61,954 nucleotides of DNA from the NCBI GenBank assembly GCA_938010615.1, contig CALLUY010000053.1, positions 1 through 61,954 of the forward strand, written 5' to 3'. The position numbers and the translations under genes were made by a program. Each line of letters starts with the position of its first letter. Position 1 is the stretch's first letter. Shown here piece after piece: positions 61,931 through 61,954 of this stretch. This stretch comes from an uncultured Pirellulaceae bacterium (GTDB taxonomy: Bacteria > Planctomycetota > Planctomycetia > Pirellulales > Pirellulaceae). The notes under the pieces are model-generated. The model did no database searches. It had not been told where the DNA came from and worked only from the letters and a program-made list of their open reading frames with translations.

Positions 61931-61954
61931 CTAGAGAGCAGTTCAAAACCAAAG

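Overview
The window reads as chromosomal DNA from a planctomycete, probably Pirellulales-like. This is inferred from gene content: two prepilin-like DUF1559 proteins, a DUF1592/DUF1588 cytochrome with a DUF1552 partner, many FG-GAP/ASPIC-UnbV proteins, dockerin-like and PEP-CTERM exported proteins, a YdjY-domain protein, lysine-rich N-terminal extensions on otherwise soluble proteins, and intergenic DNA full of palindromic repeats. KdsA (Kdo synthesis) and the many lipoproteins fit a Gram-negative type envelope. No rRNA, tRNA, CRISPR array, phage or intact transposase was seen.

Layout. 1-350: one end of a MITE-like repeat, then a small lipoprotein, panD and uvrC. 2905-5700: two exported proteins (choice-of-anchor B with dockerin-like end; CHRD with PEP-CTERM). 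5812-10691, minus strand: a WYL regulator, an FG-GAP/UnbV lipoprotein interrupted by one in-frame UGA, and gltA. 10879-19605: queC-like gene, a basic/acidic protein, a GT39 glycosyltransferase with a GT2-like head, purC, a GH10-like protein, an FHA-GAF-SpoIIE phosphatase and a small membrane protein. 19719-29772: a leucine-rich repeat protein, then a minus-strand run of two giant tandem ASPIC/UnbV paralogues and truB. 29857-36587: a small lipoprotein, two DUF1559 genes, a thioredoxin-like protein, moaE, small exported proteins and a stand-alone LigD phosphoesterase-like protein. 36593-42231: two zinc alcohol dehydrogenases, an SDR epimerase and an alkaline phosphatase. 42262-49981: 57-bp tandem repeats, a YdjY protein, a hypothetical plus YggS pair, a 31-codon membrane ORF and a 1015-residue beta-helix protein. 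50842-55132: an exported cytochrome cluster (DUF1552, DUF1592/1588, c'-like cytochrome). 55380-61383: a minus-strand run kdsA, transglutaminase-like lipoprotein, M24 peptidase, accB, accC.

The most striking feature is at 7220-9655. An FG-GAP/ASPIC-UnbV lipoprotein reads through a single UGA in perfect frame. The UGA is followed at once by a hairpin with a GGUC apical loop, and the UGA itself lies in a lower stem, as in the Escherichia coli fdhF SECIS. This is a strong candidate for a selenocysteine protein of an unusual family with a Sec-Ser-Cys motif. The second unusual feature is a family of about 300-bp intergenic elements (three copies) built from nested stems and short tetraloop hairpins, alongside several other palindromic repeat families, which lie at operon ends and between convergent genes.
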